DNA from: Rhodoferax sp.
GTDB taxonomy: Bacteria > Pseudomonadota > Gammaproteobacteria > Burkholderiales > Burkholderiaceae_C
Direction: 5' to 3'
Assembly: GCF_010365055.1 (NCBI RefSeq)
Contig: NZ_JAAFHA010000003.1
Span: 37,317 to 101,316 of the forward strand
Length of the DNA: 64,000 nt
Part shown: in pieces, positions 1 through 8,413 of the stretch
How positions within the stretch are numbered: the stretch's first letter is position 1
How the letters are laid out: every line of letters starts with the position of its first letter
Translations under genes and position numbers: made by a program
The notes under the pieces: model-generated
Database searches by the model: none
What the model was told of the DNA's origin: nothing
What the model saw: the letters and a program-made list of their open reading frames with translations, nothing else

Positions 1-188
1 CGCTGGCCTTCAACTGGCACAGCCGGCGCAGCGCCCACGCGCATGCTTTTGAGCATGCTTTCTATGTCATTTTGACCTTCAGCCCCCGTCATTATTACAT
101 CATCAGCTATCGATTTAGAAGCAGATGATTTGGCGACATCCAATTTCTTGGGTTTTGGTGTTTTAACAGTTGTTTTTGAAGCAGTCAT
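1..188 (-). CDS. era: GTPase Era, N-terminal part (runs off the window)
   Basis: The ATG at 188 overlaps the rnc stop codon as ATGA, and the frame stays open for 62 codons to the window edge. Only a low-complexity Lys/Ala/Ser-rich N-terminal extension is visible (MTASKTTVKTPKPKK and onward); the GTPase domain would lie outside the window. Identification rests on position: era follows rnc with overlap in most proteobacteria. Era is a GTPase that binds 16S rRNA in 30S assembly. The extension is longer than in E. coli Era, and residues about 22-41 are encoded by a copy of the dispersed repeat at 68-123. Without the G1 motif the identity is inferred, not proven. Confidence 0.7.
   Translation of the reverse strand, partial: MTASKTTVKTPKPKKLDVAKSSASKSIADDVIMTGAEGQNDIESMLKSMRVGAAPAVPVEGQ
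68..123 (+). repeat. Dispersed repeat copy 1 (inside era)
   Basis: Contains CTTCAGCCCCCGTCATTATT and CAGCTATCGATTTAGAAGC. The family pattern, in forward sense, is AAATCAGGCT-CTAGCCCCCGT, a variable 12-15 bases, then CAGCTATT-N-AATAGNAGC. Read by era, it makes residues about 22-41. Confidence 0.7.
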
Positions 189-871
189 TGCCCGGCCTTT
201 GCCTTGAGTGTTTGCAGCATCGCAGCAGCTGCGGCTTGTTCGCCAGCACGACGGGAACCGCCGATGCCACGTTCTGAAAAATTAAGTTCAACAATTTCGC
301 ATTCGACGTCAAACGTCTGCTTGTGCGCCGCCCCCAGGGTGGCCACCACCCGGTACAGCGGCAGGTTCATCTTGCGCCCTTGCAGCCATTCCTGCAGTTC
401 CGTCTTGGGGTCTTTGCCGATGGCGTCCATGTCGGATTTGATGTCGACCGCCTGGAACAAACGCCGCACCAGGGCTTGCGCCACGGTAAATCCGGCATCC
501 AGATAAACCGCACCGATGACGGCCTCCAGCGCATCGGCCAGGATGGAGGGGCGCTTGTGTCCGCCCGAGCGTGCCTCGCCTTCGCCCAGGCGAATGACCT
601 GCGGCAAGCCCAAGCCCTCGGCCAGATGGTGCAGCGTGTCTTGCTTGACCAGATTGGCACGCACGCGCGACAAATCGCCCTCGGGCAGCGTGCTCAGGCG
701 CTCGTACAGCAGGTCAGCGACGGCCAGGCCAAGCACCGAGTCGCCCAAAAATTCCAGCCGTTCATTGTGATCAATCGAAAAACTGCGATGCGTGAGCGCG
801 CGCGTCAACAGACCCCGGTCGGAAAACTCATGCTGCAAACGAGCTTGCAGCGCCGTCAAACCACTATTCAA
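185..871 (-). CDS. rnc: Ribonuclease III
   Basis: Double-strand-specific endoribonuclease for rRNA precursor and mRNA processing. The 228-residue length is normal for bacterial RNase III. The signature HNERLEFLGDSVL lies at about residues 35-47 with metal-binding E40 and D44; the second acidic pair D113/E116 is in ILADALEA. The C-terminal part (about 150-226) has the double-stranded RNA-binding domain pattern. It lies in the minus-strand cluster lepA-lepB-DUF4845-rnc-era and overlaps era by four bases, indicating translational coupling. All catalytic residues appear intact. Confidence 0.97.
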   Translation of the reverse strand: MNSGLTALQARLQHEFSDRGLLTRALTHRSFSIDHNERLEFLGDSVLGLAVADLLYERLSTLPEGDLSRVRANLVKQDTLHHLAEGLGLPQVIRLGEGEARSGGHKRPSILADALEAVIGAVYLDAGFTVAQALVRRLFQAVDIKSDMDAIGKDPKTELQEWLQGRKMNLPLYRVVATLGAAHKQTFDVECEIVELNFSERGIGGSRRAGEQAAAAAMLQTLKAKAGQ

Positions 872-895
872 ACCGATACCTCTGCGCTCGTCGCA

Positions 896-1246
896 TCAAC
901 GGGAACGCCCGGCGTATTTGAGCGTCAGGTAGCCCGGGCCGGCCAGATGAATCTCGCGCTGGTAGGCAAAACTGACGATGATTTTGTCGTTCTCTTTGGT
1001 GACTTCCAGGTCTTTGCCAGCCACAGAGGTGATGTTGTCGACCGCCGCCGCCTTGTCAAAAATGCTGCGCACTTCGGCCACCGAATTGCCTTCGCTGGCC
1101 TTGTTCACCGCTTTGATAACGGTCTGGTATTCAATCGCCGTGGGCACAATTTGGGCGGCAATGACGCCAGCCACAGCCAGCAGACCACCGACAAACAAGA
1201 GCCCCAAAAAAGACAGGCCGCGCTGCTTGGATTTGAACTGAACCAT
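896..1246 (-). CDS. DUF4845 small membrane-anchored protein
   Basis: A 116-residue protein with one N-terminal hydrophobic segment (GLSFLGLLFVGGLLAVAGVI, about residues 9-28) after a basic start, then a soluble mixed region ending in LKYAGRSR. This matches the family found between lepB and rnc in many beta- and gammaproteobacteria (DUF4845), whose function is unknown. I chose the ATG at 1246 because GGGAGG lies seven bases upstream; an in-frame TTG at 1261 would place that motif inside the gene. It starts 15 bases after lepB and is probably co-transcribed with it. Confidence 0.8.
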   Translation of the reverse strand: MVQFKSKQRGLSFLGLLFVGGLLAVAGVIAAQIVPTAIEYQTVIKAVNKASEGNSVAEVRSIFDKAAAVDNITSVAGKDLEVTKENDKIIVSFAYQREIHLAGPGYLTLKYAGRSR

Positions 1247-1261
1247 GCTGCATCCTCCCAA

Positions 1262-2227
1262 TCAGTTGAACGAACCGATGCGCTTCAAGCTGCTGAAGTT
1301 CATCCAGACAAAAAATGCTTTGCCGACAATGTTTTTGTCTGGCACAAAGCCCCAATAACGCGAGTCCAGCGAGTTGTCGCGGTTGTCGCCCATCATGAAG
1401 TAGTGCCCGGCCGGCACTTTGCACACGACGCCCTCGACACTGTAGCGACAGTTTTGTTTGAACTCAAAGTCATCCGCGCCCGGAATAAAGGCGGGTCGGG
1501 CATCGTCATTGAGCAAGCGGTGCTTGTGCTCGCCCAGGGTCTCCTCGAACTGCTTGAAGTAGCGCATGGCGTCTTCGTCGAAGAATTCGGGCACGGCAGT
1601 GGTTTCAATCACCTGCCCGTTGATGGTGAGGCGCTTGTTCAGATAGGCCACCTCGTCGCCGGGGAGACCGACGACGCGCTTGATGTAATCGAGGCTTGGT
1701 TTGGGTGGATAGCGGAACACCATGACATCGCCACGCTGCGGTGGCGTGCCCTCGGTGATCTTGGTATTGATCACCGGCAGGCGCACACCGTAGTGGAACT
1801 TGTTGACCAGAATCAGGTCGCCAACCATCAGGGTCGGAATCATGGAACCCGACGGAATCTTGAAGGGCTCGAACAGGAAGGAGCGCAAGAAGAAAACGGC
1901 GATGATCACAGGGAACAGGCCTGCCGTCCAATCCAGCCACCAAGGCTGCGCCAGCAGGCGAACCCGGGCCTCGGTGACATCCAGGTCGACCTGGCTGATG
2001 CCTTGTTTGGCCAGGGCTTCGCGGCGCTTGATGGCGTCGGCCTCCAGCAAGGCGACCGCCTTCTGCCGCTGCGGCAGGAAATAAAAGCGCTCGGCCAGCC
2101 AGTAGATACCGGTCACCACAGTGGCCATGAACAACAACAAGGCAAAGTTTCCCTCCAACATGCCAAAGTACCAGGCACCGGCGTAGCCGACAAAGGCCGC
2201 CAGAATGAACGCGGTAAGAACTTGCAT
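1262..2227 (-). CDS. lepB: Signal peptidase I
   Basis: Membrane serine protease that removes signal peptides from Sec/Tat substrates at the periplasmic face. The protein has 321 residues. Hydrophobic segments lie near residues 4-20, 28-44 and 102-118. The catalytic serine is S128 in IPSGSMIPTL, and the general-base lysine is K183 in YIKRVVGLPGD; the MGDNRDNSLDSRYWG box is also present. Its ATG shares one base with the lepA stop (TAATG), so the two are translationally coupled, the usual lepA-lepB arrangement. Confidence 0.97.
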   Translation of the reverse strand: MQVLTAFILAAFVGYAGAWYFGMLEGNFALLLFMATVVTGIYWLAERFYFLPQRQKAVALLEADAIKRREALAKQGISQVDLDVTEARVRLLAQPWWLDWTAGLFPVIIAVFFLRSFLFEPFKIPSGSMIPTLMVGDLILVNKFHYGVRLPVINTKITEGTPPQRGDVMVFRYPPKPSLDYIKRVVGLPGDEVAYLNKRLTINGQVIETTAVPEFFDEDAMRYFKQFEETLGEHKHRLLNDDARPAFIPGADDFEFKQNCRYSVEGVVCKVPAGHYFMMGDNRDNSLDSRYWGFVPDKNIVGKAFFVWMNFSSLKRIGSFN

Positions 2228-4038
2228 TAAGAGTCCACCTGCAAAATAGCCAAAAATGCCTCTTGCGGCACGGACACTGAACCAATCTGTTTCATGCGTT
2301 TCTTACCTTCTTTTTGTTTGTCTAGGAGCTTGTGCTTGCGCGAAATGTCGCCGCCATAGCACTTGGCGATCACGTTCTTGCGCATGGCGCGAATTGTCTC
2401 ACGCGCTATCACGTTGGAGCCAATGGCGGCCTGGATCGCCACGTCGTACATTTGGCGCGAGATGATCTCGCGCATTTTGGCCACCACGGCACGGCCCCGG
2501 TACTGCGACTGGGAGCGGTGCACGATGATGGACAGCGCATCGACCTTGTCGCCGTTGAGCAAAATATCGACCTTCACCACGTCAGCGGCGCGGTATTCCT
2601 TGAACTCGTAATCCATCGACGCATAGCCGCGCGATACGCTCTTGAGCTTGTCAAAGAAGTCCATCACGATCTCGGCCAGCGGCATCTCATAGGTGAGCAT
2701 CACCTGGCGGCCATGGTAGGCCATGTTCATCTGCACACCGCGCTTCTGGTTGGCCAGCGTCATCACCGCACCGACGTAATCCTGCGGCATGTACAAGTGC
2801 ACTGTGACGATGGGCTCGCGCACTTCGTCCAGCCGGCCCTGGTCGGGCATCTTGGCCGGGTTCTCGACCATCTTGATGCTGCCATCGGCCTGCACCACCT
2901 GGTATTCCACGCTCGGCGCCGTGGTGATCAGGTCCTGATCAAACTCGCGCTCCAGCCGCTCCTGCACGATCTCCATGTGCAGCAGTCCCAAGAAGCCGCA
3001 GCGAAAGCCAAAACCCAATGCCTGTGACACTTCAGGCTGATAGCGCAGCGACGAGTCGTTGAGTTTGAGCTTCTCAAGACTGTCGCGCAGCCCCTCATAC
3101 TCGCTCGCCTCGGTCGGATAAAGGCCGGCAAACACCTGCGGCTGGATTTCCTTGAAACCCGGCAAGGGCTCGGTGGCGGTAAAGGCAGCACCGCCAGTAC
3201 CGGTTTTGATCAGGGTGATGGTGTCACCCACTTTGGCGGCCTGCAGCTCGCGAATGCCGGCAATGATGTAACCCACCTCACCCGCCTCCAATGAATCACG
3301 TGGCTCATTGGCGGGGGTGAAGACACCCAGGTTGTCGGCGTTGTACATGGTGCCGGTGGCCATCATCTTGATGCGTTCGCCTTTGGCCAGGCGCCCATCA
3401 ACCACCCGCACCAGCATCACGACGCCGACATAGGTGTCGAACCAGCTGTCGACAATCATGGCGCGCAGCGGACCCGCCGGGTTGCCCTTGGGCGGCGGCA
3501 TGCGAGCCACCACGGCTTCAAGGATTTCTTCAATCCCCATGCCGGTTTTGGCCGAACAGGCAATGGCGTCGGTGGCATCAATGCCAATCACGTCTTCAAT
3601 TTCAATCTTGGCGTTGTCAGGATCGGCATTGGGCAAATCCATCTTGTTCAAGACCGGCACCACCTCCACCCCCAAGTCAAGTGCGGTGTAGCAGTTGGCC
3701 ACCGTTTGGGCCTCGACCCCTTGGCTGGCATCCACCACCAGCAGCGCCCCTTCGCAGGCCGAGAGCGAACGACTGACTTCATACGAGAAGTCGACGTGCC
3801 CCGGGGTGTCAATCAAATTGAGGTTGTAAATCTGACCGTTCTGCGCCTTGTATTTGAGCGACGCCGTCTGCGCCTTGATGGTTATCCCACGCTCTTTCTC
3901 AATGTCCATCGAGTCCAGCACCTGCGCCTCCATCTGCCGCTCTTGCAGACCGCCGCAGCGTTGAATCAAACGATCCGCCAGGGTGGATTTGCCGTGGTCA
4001 ATGTGCGCAATGATTGAAAAGTTTCTGATGTGATTCAT
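2227..4038 (-). CDS. lepA: Elongation factor 4 (LepA)
   Basis: Translational GTPase of the EF-G family that acts on stalled or back-translocated ribosomes. It has 603 residues, as usual. The G1 motif AHIDHGKST is at residues 11-19, with [17 protein letters not shown] and NKMDLP following in order; the family-specific C-terminal domain ends [18 protein letters not shown] start it at the ATG at 4038; an upstream in-frame TTG at 4041 is unlikely. A minus-strand hairpin with a T run at 4082-4113 lies just upstream (entered separately). Confidence 0.97.
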   Translation of the reverse strand: MNHIRNFSIIAHIDHGKSTLADRLIQRCGGLQERQMEAQVLDSMDIEKERGITIKAQTASLKYKAQNGQIYNLNLIDTPGHVDFSYEVSRSLSACEGALLVVDASQGVEAQTVANCYTALDLGVEVVPVLNKMDLPNADPDNAKIEIEDVIGIDATDAIACSAKTGMGIEEILEAVVARMPPPKGNPAGPLRAMIVDSWFDTYVGVVMLVRVVDGRLAKGERIKMMATGTMYNADNLGVFTPANEPRDSLEAGEVGYIIAGIRELQAAKVGDTITLIKTGTGGAAFTATEPLPGFKEIQPQVFAGLYPTEASEYEGLRDSLEKLKLNDSSLRYQPEVSQALGFGFRCGFLGLLHMEIVQERLEREFDQDLITTAPSVEYQVVQADGSIKMVENPAKMPDQGRLDEVREPIVTVHLYMPQDYVGAVMTLANQKRGVQMNMAYHGRQVMLTYEMPLAEIVMDFFDKLKSVSRGYASMDYEFKEYRAADVVKVDILLNGDKVDALSIIVHRSQSQYRGRAVVAKMREIISRQMYDVAIQAAIGSNVIARETIRAMRKNVIAKCYGGDISRKHKLLDKQKEGKKRMKQIGSVSVPQEAFLAILQVDS

Positions 4039-4081
4039 CAAGGGGGAGCTTCAAGTGATTGGTAAAAACAATGACGACCAA

Positions 4082-4113
4082 GAAAAAAGGGCACGTCAAA
4101 TATTGACGCGCCC
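4082..4113 (-). terminator. Intrinsic terminator-like hairpin upstream of lepA
   Basis: Read on the minus strand, GGGC (one mismatch) CGTCAA, a three-base TAT loop, then TTGACG (mismatch) GCCC is followed at once by TTTTTTCTT. This is a textbook Rho-independent terminator, but it sits about 44 bases before the lepA start. It could end a short upstream transcript, attenuate lepA, or insulate it from read-through. Confidence 0.7.
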
Positions 4114-4221
4114 TGAACCAACAATCATTGGCAACTGCGATAGCTGGAACTTCATTGTAGGCAAAAAGCCTGAAATGGACAGCCCAAAAACAGTCACACT
4201 GGGGCGTTGCAGAGCAGCAAC
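4082..4221 (-). ncRNA. Candidate small RNA or lepA leader transcript
   Basis: A perfect TATAAT lies on the minus strand at 4232-4227, and the intrinsic terminator at 4082-4113 lies about 120 bases downstream. A transcript starting near 4220 would be about 140 nt. It contains several small inverted repeats (GTTGC/GCAAC, GGC/GCC around a T loop, CCAA/TTGG) and no convincing open frame. No good -35 is seen at the right spacing. I do not recognise a known RNA family. It may equally be the attenuated leader of lepA. Confidence 0.3.
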
Positions 4222-4440
4222 AAAAAATTATACACAGCTTATCAACATGGTTGATGGATCGGCCTCTGGACAACTTGTGGGCGAACTGTGGACCATTTGT
4301 TGGTCCATCTTCATTTTCCCGCATCGTGGAGTTTGACCATCTTCATATGCCTTCAACGGTCGATTGGGACCACCCATTCTAACCAAAACACGAAGAGCGA
4401 GAATCACAAGTTAGTGAACGCACACTTGCATTCAAGAAAA
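4114..4440. other. Gene-free spacer between lepA and mucD, DnaA-box-like sites
   Basis: No credible protein is encoded here; a cysteine-rich minus-strand frame has no recognisable features. TTATACACA at 4228-4236 matches the DnaA-box consensus, and near-matches occur at 4267-4292. The inverted repeat GGACCA-N5-TGGTCC lies at 4290-4306. The region also carries the TATAAT of the candidate small RNA. Confidence 0.5.
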
Positions 4441-4469
4441 AGATGGGCAAAAAAATAACAAGCCCATCT
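4438..4469 (-). terminator. Intrinsic terminator after mucD
   Basis: On the minus strand AGATGGGC (4469-4462) pairs with GCCCATCT (4448-4441) around a 13-base loop, followed by TTTTC. It lies 31 bases beyond the mucD stop and closes the rpoE-rseA-rseB-mucD unit. Confidence 0.75.
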
Positions 4470-4499
4470 GCACTCTGGGGTCTTACAGAGCCTACTTGG

Positions 4500-5981
4500 T
4501 CAGCGAATCGGTCGAATCACCGCATATTGAGCCCATTCACCGCGCCGTAGCAGGACGCTAACTGCTTTGCTCTTGTCAAGTTTTGCCAGCGCGTTCTCAA
4601 ACTCCTTGATATTGGTGACCGCCACATTGGCGACGGCAACAATCACGTCGTCTTCCCGGATGCCAGCACGGGCCGCTGCATCGGTCGCCGCTTCGACCCG
4701 CACCCCGCCTTTGATCTTGAGTTCTTTCTTTTGCGCATCCGTCAACTCGCTTACCGCCAGTCCAAGCGCCTGCCCGGCACTGGATGCGTTGGGCTTTTCG
4801 AGCTTGTCAGGCGCCTTGGCAGCGACCTTGTCTGCTTCAAGCTCGGCAATGGTGACCGTCAACTCTTTTTGGCTGCCACGGCGAAACACGGTCAAGCTGC
4901 TGCGGGTGCCCGGTTTGGTGCTCCCAACCATGCGCGGCAAGTCGCTTGATTTTTCGACCGCTTTGCCTTCAAACTTCAAAATGATGTCTCCCGCTTCCAC
5001 GCCAGCTTTCTCGGCAGGCGAGCCGGGCTCTACACCGCGGACCAGCGCACCCTGGGGCTTGCCCAAACCAATGGACTCCGCCACCTCTTTCGTCACCTGG
5101 TCAATCTGCACACCGATGCGTCCGCGCGAGACGCGGCCCGACACGCGCAACTGCTCGCTGACGCGAAACGCTTCGTCCATCGGAATGGCGAACGAGATGC
5201 CCATGGAGCCACCCGAGCGCGAATAGATCTGGCTGTTGACGCCCACCACTTCGCCGCGCATGTTGATCAAGGGGCCGCCCGAATTGCCAGGATTGATGGC
5301 CACATCGGTCTGAATGAAGGGCAAATAGTCGCCCGTGTCGCGCTGCTTGGCGCTCACTATGCCGGCCGTGACCGTGTTGTCCAAGCCAAATGGCGACCCG
5401 ATCGCCATTACCCATTCGCCCACCTTGAGCCGACTCACATCGCCCACCTTGACAGCCGGCAAGCCGGTCGCGTCGATCTTGACCACCGCAATATCACTGC
5501 GCTTGTCGGCCCCAATGATTTTGGCCTTGAACTCGCGTTTGTCCGTCAGCGTCACCAGCACCTCGTCAGCGCCGTCGACGACATGGGCATTGGTCATGAT
5601 GAGACCGTCCGCCGACAGGATGAAGCCGGAGCCAACACCGCGCGGCTGGGCGTCGTCGGGTATCGGCGGATGGTTCTTGGGCGGCGTCCGGTGCGGACTA
5701 TTGGGGACATTGGGCATGTTCGGAATCGGCAGCCCAAAGCGACGGAAAAACTCCAGCATTTGCTCGTCGACAGCGCCACCGGCAGAAGGCGCCGTCTTTT
5801 CAAGCGTGCGAATGTTCACCACCGATGGCCCCACTTGCTCCACCAGGTCAGTAAAGTCCGGCAAGGTGCGCACCTGGGCCACCGCCTGCGACACCGGCAC
5901 CAGAGCGACCGATGCCGTCACGGCAAGAGCAGCGGCGAGAACGTAAGAATTCAGTTTCTTCAAATCGACAGGAATCATCAT
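4500..5981 (-). CDS. mucD: Periplasmic serine protease Do (DegP/MucD family)
   Basis: Envelope quality-control protease/chaperone. From the chosen start it has 493 residues: a signal peptide about 1-36 (hydrophobic 13-32, cleavage near SQAVAQ), a trypsin-like domain with triad H133 (TNAHVV), D163 (SDIAVV) and S234 (NPGNSGGPL), then two PDZ domains (about 270-365 and 395-490). The start is MMIP at 5981, preceded by GAAAGG; the open frame runs further upstream but without signal-peptide logic. It follows rseB and rseA, as in the algU-mucABCD cluster, and probably degrades misfolded envelope proteins under sigma-E control. Confidence 0.93.
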   Translation of the reverse strand: MMIPVDLKKLNSYVLAAALAVTASVALVPVSQAVAQVRTLPDFTDLVEQVGPSVVNIRTLEKTAPSAGGAVDEQMLEFFRRFGLPIPNMPNVPNSPHRTPPKNHPPIPDDAQPRGVGSGFILSADGLIMTNAHVVDGADEVLVTLTDKREFKAKIIGADKRSDIAVVKIDATGLPAVKVGDVSRLKVGEWVMAIGSPFGLDNTVTAGIVSAKQRDTGDYLPFIQTDVAINPGNSGGPLINMRGEVVGVNSQIYSRSGGSMGISFAIPMDEAFRVSEQLRVSGRVSRGRIGVQIDQVTKEVAESIGLGKPQGALVRGVEPGSPAEKAGVEAGDIILKFEGKAVEKSSDLPRMVGSTKPGTRSSLTVFRRGSQKELTVTIAELEADKVAAKAPDKLEKPNASSAGQALGLAVSELTDAQKKELKIKGGVRVEAATDAAARAGIREDDVIVAVANVAVTNIKEFENALAKLDKSKAVSVLLRRGEWAQYAVIRPIR

Positions 5982-6072
5982 CGACCTTTCTTTAATAAAC
6001 AAATAATTGACCAGTGGAAAACCGGGCTTGAGTGCGCTTGGGGTCTGTCCCGCATAGCCCCCAGATAGGGTT

Positions 6073-7086
6073 TCATTTTTGTCGCTCAAGCCCCTGCGCA
6101 AAAGCCGCCAGCGTTTCGGTCGGCACTTCGCCCACCGCTGTGAGCCACCAGTCCCCAAATCGCCGCGTCAGGGTGTGCGTGGCGCCCATGGCCAGGCTCT
6201 TTGGCTGACCGTGTCGCCCGGCCACAAAAGGTTCGATAAAAAGCGAAACAGATGCGAGCCCGTCCGAAAAAATCCATTGCAGCGTAGGCGCTTGCCGAGC
6301 TTGAGGCCCCCCCACGGAGCGCTGGTAGCAACTCATTGGGTGGAAGCCGCGCACCCCTTGCCTCAAAACCCAGCCCTCGGCTTCGGCTGTGGTTTTACGC
6401 ATTTCAGGCTTCTCGAGCGTGTAGCCTTCGGTGTGGCCCATCATCTGCTCAAGATTGGCCATGCTGATGGGCGCATCAAATTTCAAATCGGAGAAAGCCG
6501 CCTGCTCCAGCACCTGCCCCTGCCCGTCCAGGGTTTGCAGCTTGACCGTCAATCCGGTGTCCTTCTCGATCCAGACCCGGTAGCCAAAACGCAAAGTATC
6601 AGTCGGCCGCAGCTCGACCACATCGGCTTCAAAGCCGGCCACCCGCTCGCTGCCCATCTCACGAACACGGTAATGCTGCGCAATGGAGGCGCTGTTTGAC
6701 TTCAGCAACTGCGGAAACAGTCCCAATGACTCGCGCCTTTCTGCCAGCACCACCCGGCTCTCTGGCAGAAACGTCAGCACTTGGTCGTTGCGGCGAAAAG
6801 TGGAGCGCGGCGCGCCGGTCAGTGACTCGACGCGCTCCATCTGCTGCGTGCCGTCGCAGACATGCCAAATGCGGGCACTTGACAAGCGCCCGCCGCCCGC
6901 AACCACGAATGTGCCCACATAAGCGCGCTGACGCGACGCATCGTGCATGCGCTGCAACCAGTCGCCCACGCTACGCTCAGCCACCGGACGGCCAACGACT
7001 TCAGGCGCCGTAGCAGTACGCGTGGTCTGGGCCATTGCTGTGGCGCTCAGCGCCACGAGCAGGAGGCCAGCGAGGCGACGAGTCAA
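6073..7086 (-). CDS. rseB: Sigma-E regulatory protein RseB/MucB
   Basis: Periplasmic protein that binds the anti-sigma factor RseA and protects it from cleavage. It has 337 residues with a clear signal peptide (RRLAGLLLVALSATAMAQ). The MucB/RseB fold pattern is visible: WLQRMHDASRQRAYVGTFVV near the N terminus, the GFEADVVELRPTD strand region, and a C-terminal domain ending near WWLTAVGEVP. It overlaps the end of rseA by four bases (ATGA) and precedes mucD, the canonical order. Lipid or outer-membrane-protein sensing is known for the family, not shown here. Confidence 0.92.
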   Translation of the reverse strand: MTRRLAGLLLVALSATAMAQTTRTATAPEVVGRPVAERSVGDWLQRMHDASRQRAYVGTFVVAGGGRLSSARIWHVCDGTQQMERVESLTGAPRSTFRRNDQVLTFLPESRVVLAERRESLGLFPQLLKSNSASIAQHYRVREMGSERVAGFEADVVELRPTDTLRFGYRVWIEKDTGLTVKLQTLDGQGQVLEQAAFSDLKFDAPISMANLEQMMGHTEGYTLEKPEMRKTTAEAEGWVLRQGVRGFHPMSCYQRSVGGPQARQAPTLQWIFSDGLASVSLFIEPFVAGRHGQPKSLAMGATHTLTRRFGDWWLTAVGEVPTETLAAFAQGLERQK

Positions 7087-7730
7087 GGGGCGACTCCCTC
7101 GAACGTGGCGTTGCGCAGAAACCCGGCCGGCCCCTGCAGCGCCGATGTGCCGCCAAATTGTTTGTGTGCCGCCAGGAGTGCATCAAGTTGCGGGTCGCGG
7201 ATCATGCGCTGCCGATCGACACCGGTGCCACCTTGCGCTGACCCGGCTTCGGGCTGGGTTGCCTGAACGGGCACCTGCGCGAGTCGCGGCGCTGCGCTCA
7301 GAGCGCCCCCGCCGCTGGCCATCTGCCAGCCAATCACCGCCAGCGTCGACAACGATGCGAAACCGGCCAGCATCTTCCAGCCAAAGCGACTGTCGTTGGC
7401 GCTCGAGTATTTTGCATCATTTTGCCTGCCAACCCCCGTAGAATATTGTTCATCAGCTACTAAAACAGTAGCTTTTACATCGCGCAATGGCGCCGACTCC
7501 TGCTGCAAACGCAATTTCAAGCCCCGCAGAAAATCGGCGTCGCGCGCACTCACCACCGGCTCACTGGCGCGCAACACATCACCCACCAGATGATAGGTGT
7601 GCCAAGTGAGTCGCGCCTCTTCGGTCTGATTGATCCATTCGACCGTGTGGGCGAATTCCTCACCGCGCAACTGCCCGTCGGCCAGCGCCGATACCAGTTC
7701 ACGATTGTTCGCAGCTTCTTGCATCATCAA
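7083..7730 (-). CDS. rseA: Anti-sigma-E factor RseA/MucA
   Basis: Single-pass inner-membrane anti-sigma factor that holds RpoE. The N-terminal domain (NRELVSALADGQLRGEEFAH) matches the RseA N-terminal family. One transmembrane segment lies about residues 117-133 (MLAGFASLSTLAVIGWQ), followed by a periplasmic tail. Length is 215 residues. Residues about 86-105 (ATVLVADEQYSTGVGRQND) between the sigma-binding domain and the membrane are encoded by a dispersed-repeat copy (7417-7472), an AT-rich patch unlike its surroundings. It follows rpoE by 29 bases and overlaps rseB by four. Confidence 0.9.
   Translation of the reverse strand: MMMQEAANNRELVSALADGQLRGEEFAHTVEWINQTEEARLTWHTYHLVGDVLRASEPVVSARDADFLRGLKLRLQQESAPLRDVKATVLVADEQYSTGVGRQNDAKYSSANDSRFGWKMLAGFASLSTLAVIGWQMASGGGALSAAPRLAQVPVQATQPEAGSAQGGTGVDRQRMIRDPQLDALLAAHKQFGGTSALQGPAGFLRNATFEGVAP
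7417..7472 (+). repeat. Dispersed repeat copy 2 (inside rseA)
   Basis: TTTGCCTGCCAACCCCCGTA, then ATCAGCTACTAAAACAGTAGC. In the same reading frame as the era copy: both encode A-D-(D/E)-x3-T-G and end Q-N-D. Confidence 0.75.
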
Positions 7731-7759
7731 TTCCCGTTTTTCCCATCTCTACCGGTGGC

Positions 7760-8407
7760 TTACCAGCGCTTGCCGGTCTGTCTTTCCAGCATGGGTTTCA
7801 CAATATTGGATATCGCTTCGCGCGCGCGGAAAATTCGAGAGCGAACGGTGCCAACCGGACAAGCCATTACTTCCGAAATTTCCTCATAGCTCAAGCCTTC
7901 AATTTCCCGCAAAGTCAGCGCTTGCCGCAAGTCCTCGGGTAAATCCGCGAGAGCAGCATCGACCGCAATGGCAATTTCTTTGGCGGCCAGCACCGACTCC
8001 GGCGTTTCGTTGCTGGTTGGTTCATTTCCGGCCCAAGAAGTTTCATCACCCTCGTCATCTGATTTAAAAGCGTTCTCCGACACCGTCGGGTCGCGCTTGA
8101 GTTCCATCAAGAATTTCTTGGCGGTGTTGACCGCAATGCGGTACAGCCAGGTGTAAAACTGGGCGTCGCCGCGAAACTGGTGCAAGGCTTGGTAGGCCCG
8201 AATGAAAGTCTCCTGGGCAATGTCTTCCACCAGATCCACGTCACGCACCATGCGGCCAATCAGGCGCTGAATCCGGCGCTGGTACTTGATGACGAGCAGC
8301 TCGTAGGCGCTCTGATCACCCGCGACGGCGCGCTCCACCAGCATCAAGTCACTGTCAGTGGCCCTGATCTGCGCTGGCACAGGAGGATTGGTTGAGTCCG
8401 CGCTCAC
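7760..8407 (-). CDS. rpoE: ECF sigma factor RpoE/AlgU
   Basis: Extracytoplasmic-stress sigma factor. It has 215 residues. Region 2 spans about residues 40-105 (LVEDIAQETFIRAYQAL, then FYTWLYRIAVNTAKKFL) and region 4 about 150-205 (LREIEGLSYEEISEVM and the helix-turn-helix part PVGTVRSRIFRAREAI). An acidic linker between them (SDDEGDETSW) is somewhat long. It heads the regulatory module rpoE-rseA-rseB-mucD, so stress-induced proteolysis of RseA should free it. I found no clear sigma-E consensus promoter in front of it. Confidence 0.95.
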   Translation of the reverse strand: MSADSTNPPVPAQIRATDSDLMLVERAVAGDQSAYELLVIKYQRRIQRLIGRMVRDVDLVEDIAQETFIRAYQALHQFRGDAQFYTWLYRIAVNTAKKFLMELKRDPTVSENAFKSDDEGDETSWAGNEPTSNETPESVLAAKEIAIAVDAALADLPEDLRQALTLREIEGLSYEEISEVMACPVGTVRSRIFRAREAISNIVKPMLERQTGKRW

Positions 8408-8413
8408 AACACG

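Noticed and set aside
323..2230. A 635-codon open frame on the plus strand opposite rnc-lepB
   Set aside because: It spans several well-supported minus-strand genes, has no recognisable domain or ribosome-binding site, and its composition (many His, Gln, Arg) is that of a GC-rich shadow frame.
4228..4292. Replication origin suggested by DnaA boxes
   Set aside because: No dnaA, dnaN or gyrB nearby, only one exact box and no clear AT-rich unwinding region; kept only as a low-interest finding.
3998..4324. Cysteine-rich 108-codon minus-strand frame before lepA
   Set aside because: It overlaps the lepA start in another frame, crosses a strong terminator, and lacks a ribosome-binding site.
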